A DNA stretch of 64,000 bases from Blepharisma japonicum (GCA_949751835.1 CATKHK010000029.1:310001-374000), one strand, 5' to 3'. Numbered from the stretch's first letter, positions 25,308 to 36,086 are shown. Made by a program: numbers and translations. The notes: generated by a model from the sequence alone, not told the origin.

Positions 25308-26716
25308 CTAATCCAAATATTGCAATTCATCATTAGAATTATATACTTTATTATCATTTTTCGACCTTTTTAAATCTTCTTTTGCAAATGCAATACAAAT
25401 TCCTCCTATTAAAATTCCAGATGTGCATATGATGCCAACAATTATTGCTTGATTTGATAACAAATAAGAAATCCCTATTTCAGTTATCCCAACTATTTGT
25501 CCTCCTCAATTCAAAAACCCTCCACTCATGGCTTCTCCAACCGGAAATGTTACTTCACAAACAAACTCAAAACATACTGGGAGGATTGGCATCAGCAGTA
25601 GCCCAAGAACTGAAGCAAAAATTGCTGAGCATAATGTGGATTCTAAGGGCAGAACTGATAAAAATGCAATTATTCCTCCAAGCGATCCTATAGCAATTAC
25701 CAAGCAACTTATTTTATATATCCTCTGCACCAAAGTAGATTTTAATAGAGCCCGATGAAAAAGCTATTAGACTTGCCATAAAGGCTTTTGAGTCATTTCA
25801 ATTAAATTTTATTGTATTTCTGAGTTCATGCTACAATTCCTCCTGCAATTCCAGAGCCGACTAACCCAAAAATGATAACTAGAGCCCCAAATAGGCTGTT
25901 GTCAGACGTGGAAAAGCCATAAGGCTTGCAAATCTGGGAGATTAAAGTTGCAAATGCATTAAGTGCTCCTTGCCCTGTCGCAAAGAAAATAAATAGCATA
26001 AGGAAATTTTTATTTTTGAATAGCTGCTTCATTGAAGGTAGAAATTCTTCTCTTTTTATATCTGCTGAGTGGCTTGGAGGAGTTTTAGGCCTAGATTTAA
26101 AAAAAATAATACAAATAATGCAGACTACAGTTGTAAGGCAAGCTTCTACAAGCATTAAATTTCCAATTTCATCTTTCGATTTACTGCTTGTCACCATAAC
26201 ACCTGGCAAGCCAAAGCCAATAGCTATACCTATTGGGTTTGCAACAGATCCAAGTGTTGTAGCTATTGCTCTCTATTTATTTTTTACTGTGCTTGGTCTA
26301 AACCAAAATGCAGCAAGCTTAGCAGGAGCATTCAAAAGAAATGGCTGCCCAATTCCTCCTAGAATGCTTCCAACTAAAATGCACCAGAAGTTATCATAAG
26401 CACCCATATGAATCCAAGCTCCAAGTGTAGTGATACCGATTCCAATTATAGTCTAAATAAATATTACTCCTGTTTTTAAGCCATAGGCATCGAGAATGTA
26501 ATTGGAAGGGAATACCAGAGGAATGTACGCGATCATATATACTAAGGAGCATAATGCTACTGAAAAGGTGCTAACATTATAAGTCTAATCGTATTTTACT
26601 TTACTTATAACAGAAGAAATCGAAGAACAAGTTATTCAAACCATTGCATTCATAGCATCAGCTAAACAGAAAAGCAGTAGCACAACCCATCTATATTTGT
26701 ATTCCTTGAATTCCAT
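25308..26716 (-). CDS. FLVCR-like MFS transporter, copy 2 (interrupted by an IES-like insert)
   Basis: A paralogue of the gene at 23269-24610. It uses the same exon layout, with three 15-nt introns (26585-26599, 26453-26467, 26273-26287). The N-terminal half is intact (start MEFKEYKYRW). After GGIVAWTQK the frame meets a stop inside an extra segment, and homology resumes in another frame. Deleting 98 bases between TA dinucleotides (25719-25816) restores TQKYKISC, matching TQRYRISC of copy 1, and gives a 421-residue protein ending at a TAG. As written, translation would end in the middle of the transporter. It is either a functional gene with an unexcised IES in this assembly or a somatic pseudogene. 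The transport substrate is unknown. Confidence 0.85.
25719..25816 (-). other. 98-bp TA-flanked insertion, candidate retained IES
   Basis: This segment is absent from the paralogue. It carries in-frame stops, is 98 nt long (not a multiple of 3) and has TA at both junctions. Precise TA-to-TA removal recreates uninterrupted coding sequence and paralogue-like residues. The boundary can slide by 2 nt (25717-25814) because of the TATATA context. No long terminal inverted repeat is obvious. Confidence 0.82.
26273..26287 (-). other. 15-nt GT-AG intron 3 of transporter copy 2
   Basis: Coding-strand sequence gtaaaaaataaatag. One nucleotide shorter than its counterpart in copy 1. Confidence 0.92.
26453..26467 (-). 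other. 15-nt GT-AG intron 2 of transporter copy 2
   Basis: Coding-strand sequence gtaatatttatttag. Same position as in copy 1. Confidence 0.92.
26585..26599 (-). other. 15-nt GT-AG intron 1 of transporter copy 2
   Basis: Coding-strand sequence gtaaaatacgattag, identical to the copy 1 intron. Confidence 0.92.
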
Positions 26717-27202
26717 ATTATTTTAAATTTTTTGTAATCAAGTTTTTTTTTATTTTCTTAAAGTAAATATCTTATTGAAAGTAAACTAAGATTTACTCTG
26801 AAGGATATAAATTGTATTTAGATAGAGGAATTCAAATCTCTAAATAAAACAAAATGCAAGCATGTATAATACCAAATATTTATCTAGAATATATAGCTGC
26901 ATAGGAAAATATCTCTATAAAATATGAAATCTTTCATTAAATAGTTATTATAATCAATCATAAAATGCAACTTCAAATTATATTTTTAAATATAATTGCT
27001 ATTTATATGATTAAGCTCCTACTGCACGTAATTATTAAAGAAAATAGGACAAATAAAATTATGTTCTCTCTAATTTTAACAAATAAATAAGCAATTCATC
27101 AGATTTTCCATGCTTTTTACAATAAATTTTTAATTACTTCAAATGATTTAAGCCTTCTCATTATTGTCAACTAAATATTTTTATACTTTAATCAATAATA
27201 AA
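26717..27202. other. intergenic, AT-rich
   Basis: 486 bases of divergent promoter region between the transporter and the mitochondrial-type gene. No features recognised. Confidence 0.5.
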
Positions 27203-27676
27203 ATGTTTTCCAAGAGCTTGCGATCAATAGCTCGTGCTCCATTCTTAAGATTAAAAGTTCACGAAAAGCCAGAGCTCCAAACCGACTTTATTAGGTCCCC
27301 ATTCGGCATTCCTCCAGTTGAAGTCATCTCAATGGAAAAGAAAATTGACCACGGCTTTGATTATGCCTCTGAATCCTATGATTACGAAGACCACGGTATG
27401 ACTGTTTTGCATCAGAGACCATCTCACTACAGATACTTTTGGATTTTTGCAGGATTTTGGGTTTCTAGCGCCTTTCTCTATTTCATTTGGCTTGAAGTTC
27501 CATACACTGGAACTTTCTTTGGGCATTATAACTTAGACATTGAAATGAACGCAATCAAATATGTAAACAACAATGAACTTCATCATGACTGGGAAGGACT
27601 CAAAAAGAAGTATCTGGAAATAGAGGCTGCAGCTGAAGAAGGTGGGGAGGATGAAGAAATTACCCCAGAAGAATAA
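27203..27676 (+). CDS. predicted mitochondrial single-TM protein
   Basis: 157 residues from the ATG at 27203. The N-terminus (MFSKSLRSIARAPFLRLKV) is a good mitochondrial presequence: basic, amphipathic, no acidic residues. One hydrophobic segment lies near residues 81-103, followed by an acidic C-terminus (GGEDEEITPEE). The size and topology suit a small accessory subunit of an inner-membrane respiratory complex; a loose likeness to complex I NDUFB8-type subunits was considered but not established. Upstream non-ATG starts in the same frame are not supported. Confidence 0.65.
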   Translation: MFSKSLRSIARAPFLRLKVHEKPELQTDFIRSPFGIPPVEVISMEKKIDHGFDYASESYDYEDHGMTVLHQRPSHYRYFWIFAGFWVSSAFLYFIWLEVPYTGTFFGHYNLDIEMNAIKYVNNNELHHDWEGLKKKYLEIEAAAEEGGEDEEITPEE

Positions 27677-28080
27677 ATGATTTGAGAATTAAGCTAACTA
27701 GCTATTACTCAATATTAGTAATAATAAGTAATCGTGGCATAGAAAATTTGTTTGTGATAGAGGATTCTAAAATAAAGAATGGTTTAGATATGAGTCTCCA
27801 TTATCACATTAATGTTTAGAGCTTACAATAAGAAATATGTTTGGCTAGAGACTGCAATCTGATTTCACATTTTGCTAATTGGCTTGTCTTGGCTTATCAC
27901 AAGCTAAAGCTTCCCAAATTTCTACTACAAGATTAATTTAACTTAATCCATATCAAGATTTGAAATATTTTTCCTAATTTTCTATCATAGCGTTCATGTA
28001 GTCTTATTGACTGTTTTAGCTTTAATTCTTATATGACGTAAAATTCCACAAATATCCATAATACCTCCATTGGCTAATAA
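27677..28080. other. intergenic, AT-rich
   Basis: 404 bases between two codirectional genes. Nothing recognised beyond AT-rich flanks. Confidence 0.5.
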
Positions 28081-28977
28081 ATGTCAGGAGATAAGAAGCC
28101 AAGTATCATAAAAAACTACATAATTGGGGGTGCAGCTGGCATGATTGCCACATCTGTCGTCCAGCCAATAGATTTTGTTAAAGTTCAGCTCCAAATCAAA
28201 GGAGAAGGTGTTAAAGGTGCGCGTCCAAATCCTTTCACCATTTTGAAGCAAACCATTAGCGAATTTGGAGTGAGAAGACTCTACACTGGCTTGGACTCCG
28301 CATTGCTAAGACAAGCCACTTATACAACGACAAGAATGGGTACTTATAAGTCTTTAATGGACTGGGGTGCTGAAATGAATAAAGGAGCTGTCCCAGCATG
28401 GCAGAAGGGTGCTTATTCTCTATTTGCAGGAGGCTTCGCAGCTCTTATTGGAAACCCAGCTGATCTGGCTTTAATTAGAATGCAAAGTGATCATACTCTC
28501 CCGGAAGCACAAAGAAGACACTACACCGGCGTTGTTAACGCTCTATCCAGAATTATCAAGGAAGAAGGATTCTTCAGCCTATGGAGAGGGTCAACCCCAA
28601 CTATTTACAGAGCTATGGCTATCAACTTTGGTATGTTAGGTCCTTATGACCAGGCTAAAGAAATGCTGACTAAGAATTTCGGCGAGTTCAATGGCATCAG
28701 AATTGCATCCTCATTTATTGCTGCATTTTTCGCCTGCGTCTTCTCTCTGCCTTTTGATAATGTGAAAACTAAATTCCAAAGAATGGCTAAGAAGCCTGAT
28801 GGAACTTACCCATATAAGAGTTTCATGGACTGCTTTATGAGATCCCTGAAAAATGAAGGATTCCTTGGATACTATGTTGGGTTCAGCACTTATGTGGTCC
28901 GTATTGCTCCTCATGCAATCATCACTTTGCTGTCTGTAGACTTCTTAAACTCTATATTTAATAAGCCTAAGAAATAA
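28081..28977 (+). CDS. mitochondrial carrier, 2-oxoglutarate/malate type
   Basis: 298 residues made of three repeats, each with the mitochondrial carrier signature: PIDFVKVQ, PADLALIRMQ and PFDNVKTKFQ. The second repeat (LIRMQSD, RRHYTGV) resembles the 2-oxoglutarate/malate carrier (SLC25A11) group. It should exchange dicarboxylates across the inner mitochondrial membrane. No intron, TAA stop. Codon choice is noticeably less AT-rich than its neighbours, which suggests high expression. The dicarboxylate carrier SLC25A10 is the main alternative. Confidence 0.88.
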   Translation: MSGDKKPSIIKNYIIGGAAGMIATSVVQPIDFVKVQLQIKGEGVKGARPNPFTILKQTISEFGVRRLYTGLDSALLRQATYTTTRMGTYKSLMDWGAEMNKGAVPAWQKGAYSLFAGGFAALIGNPADLALIRMQSDHTLPEAQRRHYTGVVNALSRIIKEEGFFSLWRGSTPTIYRAMAINFGMLGPYDQAKEMLTKNFGEFNGIRIASSFIAAFFACVFSLPFDNVKTKFQRMAKKPDGTYPYKSFMDCFMRSLKNEGFLGYYVGFSTYVVRIAPHAIITLLSVDFLNSIFNKPKK

Positions 28978-29086
28978 ATCAGCCGGCATTTAACCAGGCT
29001 TTATTTAAATCTTTTGCGGCTAAATTAGTATTAAATTCATGAATTATATATTATACAAAGAGGCGTTGATATTAATTTTTTAATGT

Positions 29087-29875
29087 TTACCATAACTTAT
29101 TGCTTGGAAGAAGTTTGTGGCCTGGCTCAAATAGTTGATCATATTTTGATTTTAATTCTTTATAGTGAGTATAATTATATTTCCCCATATATTTTGCCCA
29201 TTGCACATCTTCGTCTGTCAGCTCATACAACTGCCCTTCCTTTGCCCATGCATATTTCATCATGAACCTTGCTCTCAAATATGGTCTAACGTCAGGCAAG
29301 TCTTTCATTTCCATCAAAAACTTCGGAATATCATTTTTTAGTCAATCATCTTGATAAAAAGCTTCAAATTTGTCAATATTCAAATAATTATCAGGCTGAA
29401 AATACATCCCTTGTCAATCATCATCAATAATCACTGTTCTAGATACGTCATTTCGAAGTGCTCTTATGTCTTTGAGAAATTCATATTGAGGGTAGTTCCA
29501 GACTCTTTGATAGATACAGTCATCTTGATATAGTCTTTGTCTAAATATCCCTTTAGGGTCAATCACATCAGCTATAAGGTCAGTGTATTCTTTTTCTCCA
29601 GTTGATCACAGAATTGGTTCGAAGTGTTCATCAAGTAGCTCTAGAAATTCTTGTAGATGAGGTCTCTTATATATGAAGAGCTGAGTTTTGTGTGTTTTTA
29701 AATCAATCACTGCGTCTTCTTTTATGTCTGGCTGATATTGATACCCACATACGTCTTCTGGGTGGTATACATAACTAAGAGTTTCATCTAAATCCAGAAC
29801 AACTGTTAGCCTGCCTTGATCTTTGGCAGATTGTGATCCTAGAATGCTAAAAGCCCTTTTTAGGAGTTTGATCAT
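29087..29875 (-). CDS. TIM50/CTD-phosphatase-like (NIF domain) protein
   Basis: 262 residues from the ATG at 29873-29875. The N-terminus is basic (MIKLLKRAFSILGS), as in a mitochondrial presequence. The HAD-type NIF domain follows: DLDETL near residue 30, PILWSTG in the middle, RTVIIDDDW later, and PDVRPYLR near the C-terminal side, which resembles Tim50. Tim50 is the receptor of the TIM23 protein-import channel; related SCP/FCP1 proteins dephosphorylate serine. The catalytic DxDx motif is intact, so either role is possible. Several TGA codons fall at Trp positions. Confidence 0.75.
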
Positions 29876-29964
29876 CAATAATTATGTAAATTTATTATTT
29901 AATATCGCTGAGTTTTGAGATTGAATAATATTCACTTTATCATTTATATAAGATTTAAAACTAA

Positions 29965-32094
29965 TTAGCTCGAACTTGTTGGGCGCTCTCCTCCACGAAC
30001 AGGAGGCAAGTTTACCATATCAGAGCTGTTTCCGGCCATATCTTCTTCAAAGTGAGAATTTATTGGCGACTGGGCATGATAGTGAGATGTTCTTGTGCGG
30101 TTGCTCAGCATCTCTGGATTTACTGTTGCAAGCATCCTAGAGAATCCAGGACCGGCTCTTGCTATGCGATCTGCTGGATCGCGATGAGGCATTTTGTTCC
30201 AAGGCTGATAATTTGCGACTTTTCCTGCTAATTTCTCAAGCTGTTTTTCGCATGATGCACAAGACCAGCCACCCAATGGTTTTTTGGCCAGCATTGCATC
30301 TTCTCCGTCTCTCCTTTCTTTACCAGGTGACTCATAAATTTCTCTTATTAGCCTTTCTAAATATTTCAAAGCTTTTTTCGTGTCTGTTTTGTCTGCAAAT
30401 TTTTTCCCCATTGCATCACAAACTGCGATGACTTTTTCTTGCAAGCTTTTTTCGAGATTTTTAAGGTCTTCTTGGCTGGCTTGGCCTGAGAATAAGTCAT
30501 TAAGTTCTTTGAGTTTTGTCCAAAGTTCTTTATACATTTTTTCGAGCTTTTCTTTAAGTTCTTTTATATCTTCTGTAGCTCTTAGCAGAAGATTTCACAT
30601 GTGAATTAGATCAATGCCTTCAGGGAGCACTAATAATCGAAGCTGCTCTTCAATTACTGCAATTCTTCTTGATAAAGAGTTAATTTTAGAAGAATCAGCG
30701 CCACCTCCTATATCTTCACCACTGGCTCCAAAAGAAATTGGTCTTTCTTCTAGACTTCTAATTGATCTTTCATGCCGTTCAATGTCACTTTTAAGCTTGC
30801 TTAAAAGACTTCTAAGCTCATCTAGATCACTTTTATCAGCTTTTTTAATGATGGTTTCTTCAAGCTTGCTTATTCTGCTCAAAATGTCATCAATAAGCTG
30901 AGGAGTAACTCCACTTAAAGATTCCAGCTTTCCTCTGAGATCGTCATATCGTTTTCCAAGTTCCCTCAATAGGTTTAAGTCTTTCGTAGAAATAGATCCT
31001 CCAGAATTGCTCGGTTGAGGATGTCCTCCCGCACTTCCTCCTTGGTTTTGAAGCATTGATTTAAGCTGATCAAAATCTTCTACGTCCACTTTCTGCCTTA
31101 AGGTTTCTTCAAATTGTCTGAAAAGCTTTTTCAATGAATCGAGTTCATCTGAGACTGATTGTCCACTGCTGTCAAATCTCTTATACAAGTGCTCTAATTT
31201 TCTTATTGATTCTTCAAGTTCAGTAATTTTGCTATCATGGAAAACTGTTCTTTGGTCAGCTCTATCAGCGGTTATTTTAGTGTCTTCAGCTTTGTCTTCA
31301 ACTGATTTCAACTTGCTTTCAAGCTCTCTTAACTTAATATTAAGGTCTCTAACTTCTCTTGCTATATCATTTGAAATATTTGTCCTAGATTGATCTAAAA
31401 ACCGTTTTGACTCATCATTAGCTTCGCTGCTTTTTTTATCTCCAGCAAGTGAACCATTTCTAATACCGCTGATAATATCATCAATATTTTGCTCTAAAAC
31501 TCTCAGCCTAAGCTCATGATCATTGATATCTGAAACATTTTTTTCTGTTTTATTTTGAATTTCTTTCACTTTTACTTCATTTTCTGAAATTCGCGTTGCT
31601 TCGTCTTCGACTTCAATTCTTAAAGTATCAATTTGTCTTACTTGGCTATTTATCTGTTCTTGGTGCTGGTCGAGGCGTTGATATATGTCTTCAAGAGAAA
31701 TATCATGACGCTTGAAACCATCATTTAGCTTGTCATCAATACTTTGTATTTTCGTGTTTTGCTCTGTAGAAACTTTCTTAAGCTCATCAATTTCTTTCTG
31801 CTGAGCCACAAGTGTTTCTTTAATTTTTGATATCTCTGAAGATAAGCCTTCAGAATTTGTAATGTTTCTAATTAGAGGTTACTTTATATCACGCATCACA
31901 TTTTCATGCTTACTGAGAATGTCAAGGATAAAGTCAAATGCAAGTTTGAAATTGTTGGTATTAACGGAAACACTAAGAATATCTTCAAGGGAGATAGGAA
32001 AATCTAGCTTTACTCCAACTTTTGTTCGATCTACCATATTATAATTAACAGCTCTTCTGAGTAAGAAAATCGCAAAAAGATAAAGGTTAAACAT
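29965..32094 (-). CDS. long coiled-coil protein with C-terminal Cys motif
   Basis: About 704 residues after removing a 15-nt intron at 31868-31882; an internal ATG at residue 20 (MVDRTKVGVKLDF) may be the true start, giving 685. Most of the protein (about 75-500) is heptad-rich coiled coil. Near the C-terminus is a compact GWSCASCEKQL motif followed by WNKMPHRDPADR and a low-complexity tail. This coiled-coil-plus-Cys layout recalls ciliary or flagellar proteins of the DUF4795/QRICH2 type, but that is only a resemblance. Function not assigned. Confidence 0.75.
31868..31882 (-). other. 15-nt GT-AG intron
   Basis: Coding-strand sequence gtaacctctaattag. Removal joins NVMRDIK to NITNSEG and bypasses an in-frame TAA. 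Confidence 0.88.
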
Positions 32095-32470
32095 ATTCTA
32101 GGAGAAAAAAATTAATTTGAAGAAACAAAGTATTGCCAATCAATTGCTAAAGATGATTTCTAATGGTAATTTTATTTAATTCCTGTCTTTAAATTTGTTG
32201 ATCATTTTTCATGTGACTTTAAGATGTTGCTATGCTTTACAATTAAATTTGATTATTTTTTAGATCTTATTAAATTATCAAAATTTCGGTTTCACATGCA
32301 TCAATAATAAATGAGAAGATGACTATTTAATATACTTTAACACCGTCATATTTCATTGATTAATATGATCCTGCTATTATAGTCTTTATAATTTGAAATC
32401 TGAATCAAATAATTAAGCATTTATCGTTTAATTGAATCTTGAAATAATTTAAAAAGGGTGAAGAATTAAT
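32095..32470. other. intergenic, AT-rich
   Basis: 376 bases between divergently transcribed genes. No feature recognised. Confidence 0.5.
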
Positions 32471-33082
32471 ATGAAATACTTAGTTGTCTTTATTTGCCTT
32501 TCTTCAGCCCTAGCTATTCCTTCCTCACAGCACGCTTCAATAAAAGAATTTGAAAAAATATGCTCAGACCCCAAAAGCCAAAAATGCATATTCTATCTAA
32601 TTGAGAAAGCAATAGACCTTGCTAACTTCAAAGGATCAGAAAATTTGTTAGGCTCAGGATTCCAAGACTTTTTCTATGGAATATACCTAGGAATTCAAGA
32701 AAATCCAATTTCCCCTGGCTTCTGTGTCACATCTTTTACCCCTCTTTCCTATTCCTACTCTCAGCTGCGTCAAAGCATAATTTCCATTTTCACTGAACTA
32801 AATCTGAACTATTTATTCGCAGTCATCACCAATTTTAACTACTACAGCAATAAGCTTGTAAATTCTTGGGATTTATGTGGGGGTAACTATTTATCCGCCA
32901 TTTTACCAAATGTGTTCACTGAAGATGGATTCGGAAATCTCATAGTGAATTTTGGAGCCAATTATGCGCAGATAATAACCAATTGGGAGAAATTGATAGA
33001 AAATGCTGGAGATGATAATTATATAAATGCTGGCGTTGCTTTTGGAGAAATCCTAAGTGATCTGTTGGAATTTTCAATTTAA
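32471..33082 (+). CDS. secreted or lumenal protein of unknown function
   Basis: 203 residues. A clear signal peptide (MKYLVVFICLSSALA, likely cut near residue 16) is followed by a soluble domain with four or five cysteines and many aromatic residues, and no further membrane segment. It probably enters the secretory path, a vacuole or cortical granules. No family was recognised. Confidence 0.7.
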   Translation: MKYLVVFICLSSALAIPSSQHASIKEFEKICSDPKSQKCIFYLIEKAIDLANFKGSENLLGSGFQDFFYGIYLGIQENPISPGFCVTSFTPLSYSYSQLRQSIISIFTELNLNYLFAVITNFNYYSNKLVNSWDLCGGNYLSAILPNVFTEDGFGNLIVNFGANYAQIITNWEKLIENAGDDNYINAGVAFGEILSDLLEFSI

Positions 33083-33133
33083 AAGAAAACATAACTTGGT
33101 TTTTTTATAAATATTTTAATAATTCTGATCTGG

Positions 33134-33646
33134 TTAAATGAGCCTTTCGATGTCGGGTTTTATTGCCTCTGGCTCTGTCCCAGGGCTATAGTAATTATAA
33201 ATATCACCGTTTTTGTCCACTAAAAACTTCCCAAAGTTCCATCCTATTCTGCCTCCTCTTAGTTTACTGTTCTGCCTCAAGTATTTGAATAAGTCATGAG
33301 CTTTATCTCCGTTGATTTGAGTCTTTTTGCATAATATGAATCTGGCGCCTTTCGACTTAACAAAAGCCTTGATCTTGGCTTCTTCCCTTGGCTCTTGGAA
33401 TAAGAACTGATTGCAAGGGAAAGCGATCACATTGAACCCTTTTGAATTGTACTTTTCATATAATTCCTCTAATTGAAAATAATTTTTGTCAGTCAACCCG
33501 CAATAAGTTGCGACGTTCACTATTAATAAAACCTGGTTCTGAAATGTTGATAACTTGATTTCATTCCCGTCTATATCTTCTATTGAAATGTCATATATTG
33601 ATTTGTAGTAGGTCCTACAATCATCCCGACCAATGCAAGTACCCAT
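33134..33646 (-). CDS. glutathione peroxidase-like, Cys type
   Basis: 170 residues. The thioredoxin-fold peroxidase motifs are all present: VATYCGLT with catalytic Cys49, FPCNQF with Gln80, and WNFGKFLV with Trp136/Asn137. It uses Cys (TGC), not selenocysteine. Such enzymes reduce hydroperoxides, including lipid peroxides, with glutathione or thioredoxin. The start MGTCIG fits N-myristoylation plus palmitoylation, which would place it on membranes, a suitable site for lipid peroxides. TAA stop, no intron. Confidence 0.9.
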   Translation of the reverse strand: MGTCIGRDDCRTYYKSIYDISIEDIDGNEIKLSTFQNQVLLIVNVATYCGLTDKNYFQLEELYEKYNSKGFNVIAFPCNQFLFQEPREEAKIKAFVKSKGARFILCKKTQINGDKAHDLFKYLRQNSKLRGGRIGWNFGKFLVDKNGDIYNYYSPGTEPEAIKPDIERLI

Positions 33647-33872
33647 ATTGAGAAACGACTATAATAGCCAAAAAAAATAAGGTTATTTTGTATCTTAAGC
33701 AAAATTATTGAACAAACTATTATTTCTTTTGAAAAAATTCAAAAATGATTTAAATTTTATCTTAGGCTTAAAGAGACTTATACATATTAAAAATTAATCA
33801 TATTTTTAAAACTAAATTAAAAATTAAATCTTATGATATTTTAAAATCATTTATGTGGATTAACCATATTTT

Positions 33873-34922
33873 ATGTTCACCAGACATCTTTTGAGGTTTG
33901 TCAGTAGTTTTCAACCTGTAAAAGTATCTTACCAAGAGCTTCTAAGTAATGCGAACATTGATAGCAAGATAGAAGAAGGGTATGGAGCAAATGGCTTAGG
34001 AATTATCACTGTTGAAAATATTCCTGGCTATCAAGAAAAGCGAATGGCCCTTTTACCCTATGCCCGACATCTCGCATTGCTTCCTGATGTAGAAAAGCAG
34101 AAACTGGAGCTCCCTCAAATAAAATATGCCGTTGGATGAAGCCATGGAAAAGAGTATTATGAGGGAACCCCTGATTTCTCTAAAGGCTCGTTTTATGCTA
34201 ATCCAGAGGTCGATAAAGCTCCTCGGTACCAAGGAGCATTTCATGACAACGTTTGGCCTCAAACTTTGCCAGGCCTAAGAACTGCCTTTAGAGTACTAGG
34301 ACAAGAGATAATTAGAGTTGGAGCACTATTGGCAAAGCATCTCGACAAATATGTGTTAGCTCGTTATAATGATGATTACCAACCAGGATTATTAGAAGAT
34401 GTAATTAAAAACCATAAAAATTCAGTTGGGAGACTTCTTCATTACTTTCCTCAAGTTGGATCCACCCACGAGTGGTGCGGCTGGCATAATGATCATTCCT
34501 GCCTTACAGGTCTGACATGCCCTTTATATCTCAATCAAAATACTGGTGAAGTTATTTCTCCAAATGAACTTCCAGATCAGAACACTGGGCTCTTCATAAG
34601 AAATCGCCAAGGAAAAATTCTTAAGGCCAATCTAACCAGCAATTTATTATTATTCCAAATAGGAGAGACATCTCAAATTCTTTCAAACGGGCACCTCCAG
34701 GCGACTCCCCATTCAGTTTTAACTGGTGGAAATTTCGAAAATATATCGAGAAACACCTTCGCAGTCTTCATGGAGCCAAAACCTGATTTCCACTTAAAAG
34801 TTTCTAATGACTATTCCAAAATTTTTATAGAACACGAAGGAATTCCATCCCTAAAATCTCGCTTCTCAAAAGGCATAACTTTTGGTGACTTTCATAATGC
34901 AACTATCGCTCATTTTAACTAA
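33873..34922 (+). CDS. 2-oxoglutarate/Fe(II) dioxygenase, IPNS-like
   Basis: 349 residues. The C-terminal double-stranded beta-helix domain contains the iron-binding HxD (WHNDHS, His205/Asp207), distal His280 (ATPHS) and Arg293 for 2-oxoglutarate. The N-terminal DIOX-N-like part includes IITVENIPGY. The first residues (MFTRHLLRFVSSF) look like a mitochondrial presequence. It belongs to the isopenicillin-N-synthase-like group that oxidises small molecules; the substrate is unknown. One TGA-Trp occurs at the start of the middle segment. Confidence 0.82.
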
Positions 34923-34961
34923 TAAATTGTGGATTCCGCAAATCCGTTAATAATTTTTTAA

Positions 34962-36086
34962 ATGAATTTTGAAAAATATCTCGACAATTATGAAGAAGAA
35001 CCAAGAAGTGGGGCCAAGAAGAGGTTTTTTAAGGACAATGTGAAAAGCATCAAAAAAAGAAAGCTTGACAATAAAACGCAATGGATGACTTCTGAAGAAA
35101 TTGAATGGCAAAAGGTTGAAGAAGAGAAAAGAAGAATTAAAGTAGAAATGGAGCGTCATCAGAAAATGTATAGCCAATATAACTCGGTGGTTATGAGCAC
35201 TCCAAGATCAGCAGGGTTTCAGACTCCAAAAAAGAGAGAAATCGATCAAAATGTGTTTAGGCCAAAATTCAAAGCAAGAAAAATCCCGAAATCTAATAAC
35301 CAGCCTATGTTACTTGTGAGAAGTAGTGACAGACCTTTGACTGTTCCCCGTGAATTTAATTTATCTTCGCCCATAAACAGGCATTCTCTTTGTTTCAGCC
35401 CAACTCCTGACAAACGCACTCTTCAAGATATTACTCCTTTCGGCTCACTTCATAAGTCCGAATATTCTCAGACTTTTGAAAGCCCTGGCTTTAAAGCTCG
35501 CCCAGCACCAGATTTTTCTTCGCCTTTTACCCCTAAGAAAATGTTCACTCCAACAAAGCATAAAGAATTCAACCTCAGAACAGAAATTAGAGGAAGTTCG
35601 AAAAAGCAGGAATTTGAAAAACAAATAAGTGAACAGATTTCCACTGAAGAAAATAATCGTCAATTTAAAGCGAGACCATGGAGCAACACAATCCCAACTC
35701 CTGTGAAATCTTCAGAAATCCCACTTGTATATCCGATGGATATTGAATTAAATAGTGATAAAAGAGCTGAACAAAGGGCTTTGTTTGATAAAGAGCTGCT
35801 TGAGAAAGAAAAAATAAAAAACGATTTGGAGAGACAACAAGCAGAAGAAAGGAGAGTAAAAGAACAACAAGAAATCGCTGAGCTGCGTAAAAGTATGATT
35901 TTCAAAGCTCAGCCTATTCCAAAAGGGATAGCGAAACAATGGAAAAATGATGAGAAAGATACACATAAAAATTGGAAAGATGAAAATACAGATCCGAATG
36001 TTACGAGCATGGTTTGTGATGAGAGCACAATCATGGAAACTGAAGATTCAGGTATTGTAGACGAAGAAATGGTAGACGCAATTTAA
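34962..36086 (+). CDS. TPX2-like spindle assembly factor
   Basis: 374 residues, mostly disordered and basic. It carries repeated FKAR/FKAxP-type motifs (FKARKIP, FKARPAP, FKARPWS, FKAQPIP) and a stretch FNLRTEIRG that resembles the TPX2 repeat region. The C-terminal half has a charged helix. TPX2 proteins bind microtubules and Aurora kinase in spindle assembly; in ciliates they would act on nuclear division spindles. It ends 25 bases before the convergent gene at 36112. Confidence 0.75.
   Translation: MNFEKYLDNYEEEPRSGAKKRFFKDNVKSIKKRKLDNKTQWMTSEEIEWQKVEEEKRRIKVEMERHQKMYSQYNSVVMSTPRSAGFQTPKKREIDQNVFRPKFKARKIPKSNNQPMLLVRSSDRPLTVPREFNLSSPINRHSLCFSPTPDKRTLQDITPFGSLHKSEYSQTFESPGFKARPAPDFSSPFTPKKMFTPTKHKEFNLRTEIRGSSKKQEFEKQISEQISTEENNRQFKARPWSNTIPTPVKSSEIPLVYPMDIELNSDKRAEQRALFDKELLEKEKIKNDLERQQAEERRVKEQQEIAELRKSMIFKAQPIPKGIAKQWKNDEKDTHKNWKDENTDPNVTSMVCDESTIMETEDSGIVDEEMVDAI

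Noticed and set aside
25719-25816. Reading the 98-bp insert as an ordinary intron
   Set aside because: Introns here are 15-16 nt (19 once), and no GT-AG pair within it restores the paralogue residues as the TA-TA removal does.
23819-26399. Plus-strand open frames conserved in both transporter copies
   Set aside because: They mirror the conserved minus-strand transporter exons; no protein features of their own.
33134-33646. Glutathione peroxidase as selenoprotein
   Set aside because: The active-site codon is TGC (Cys), and TGA is Trp in this genome.
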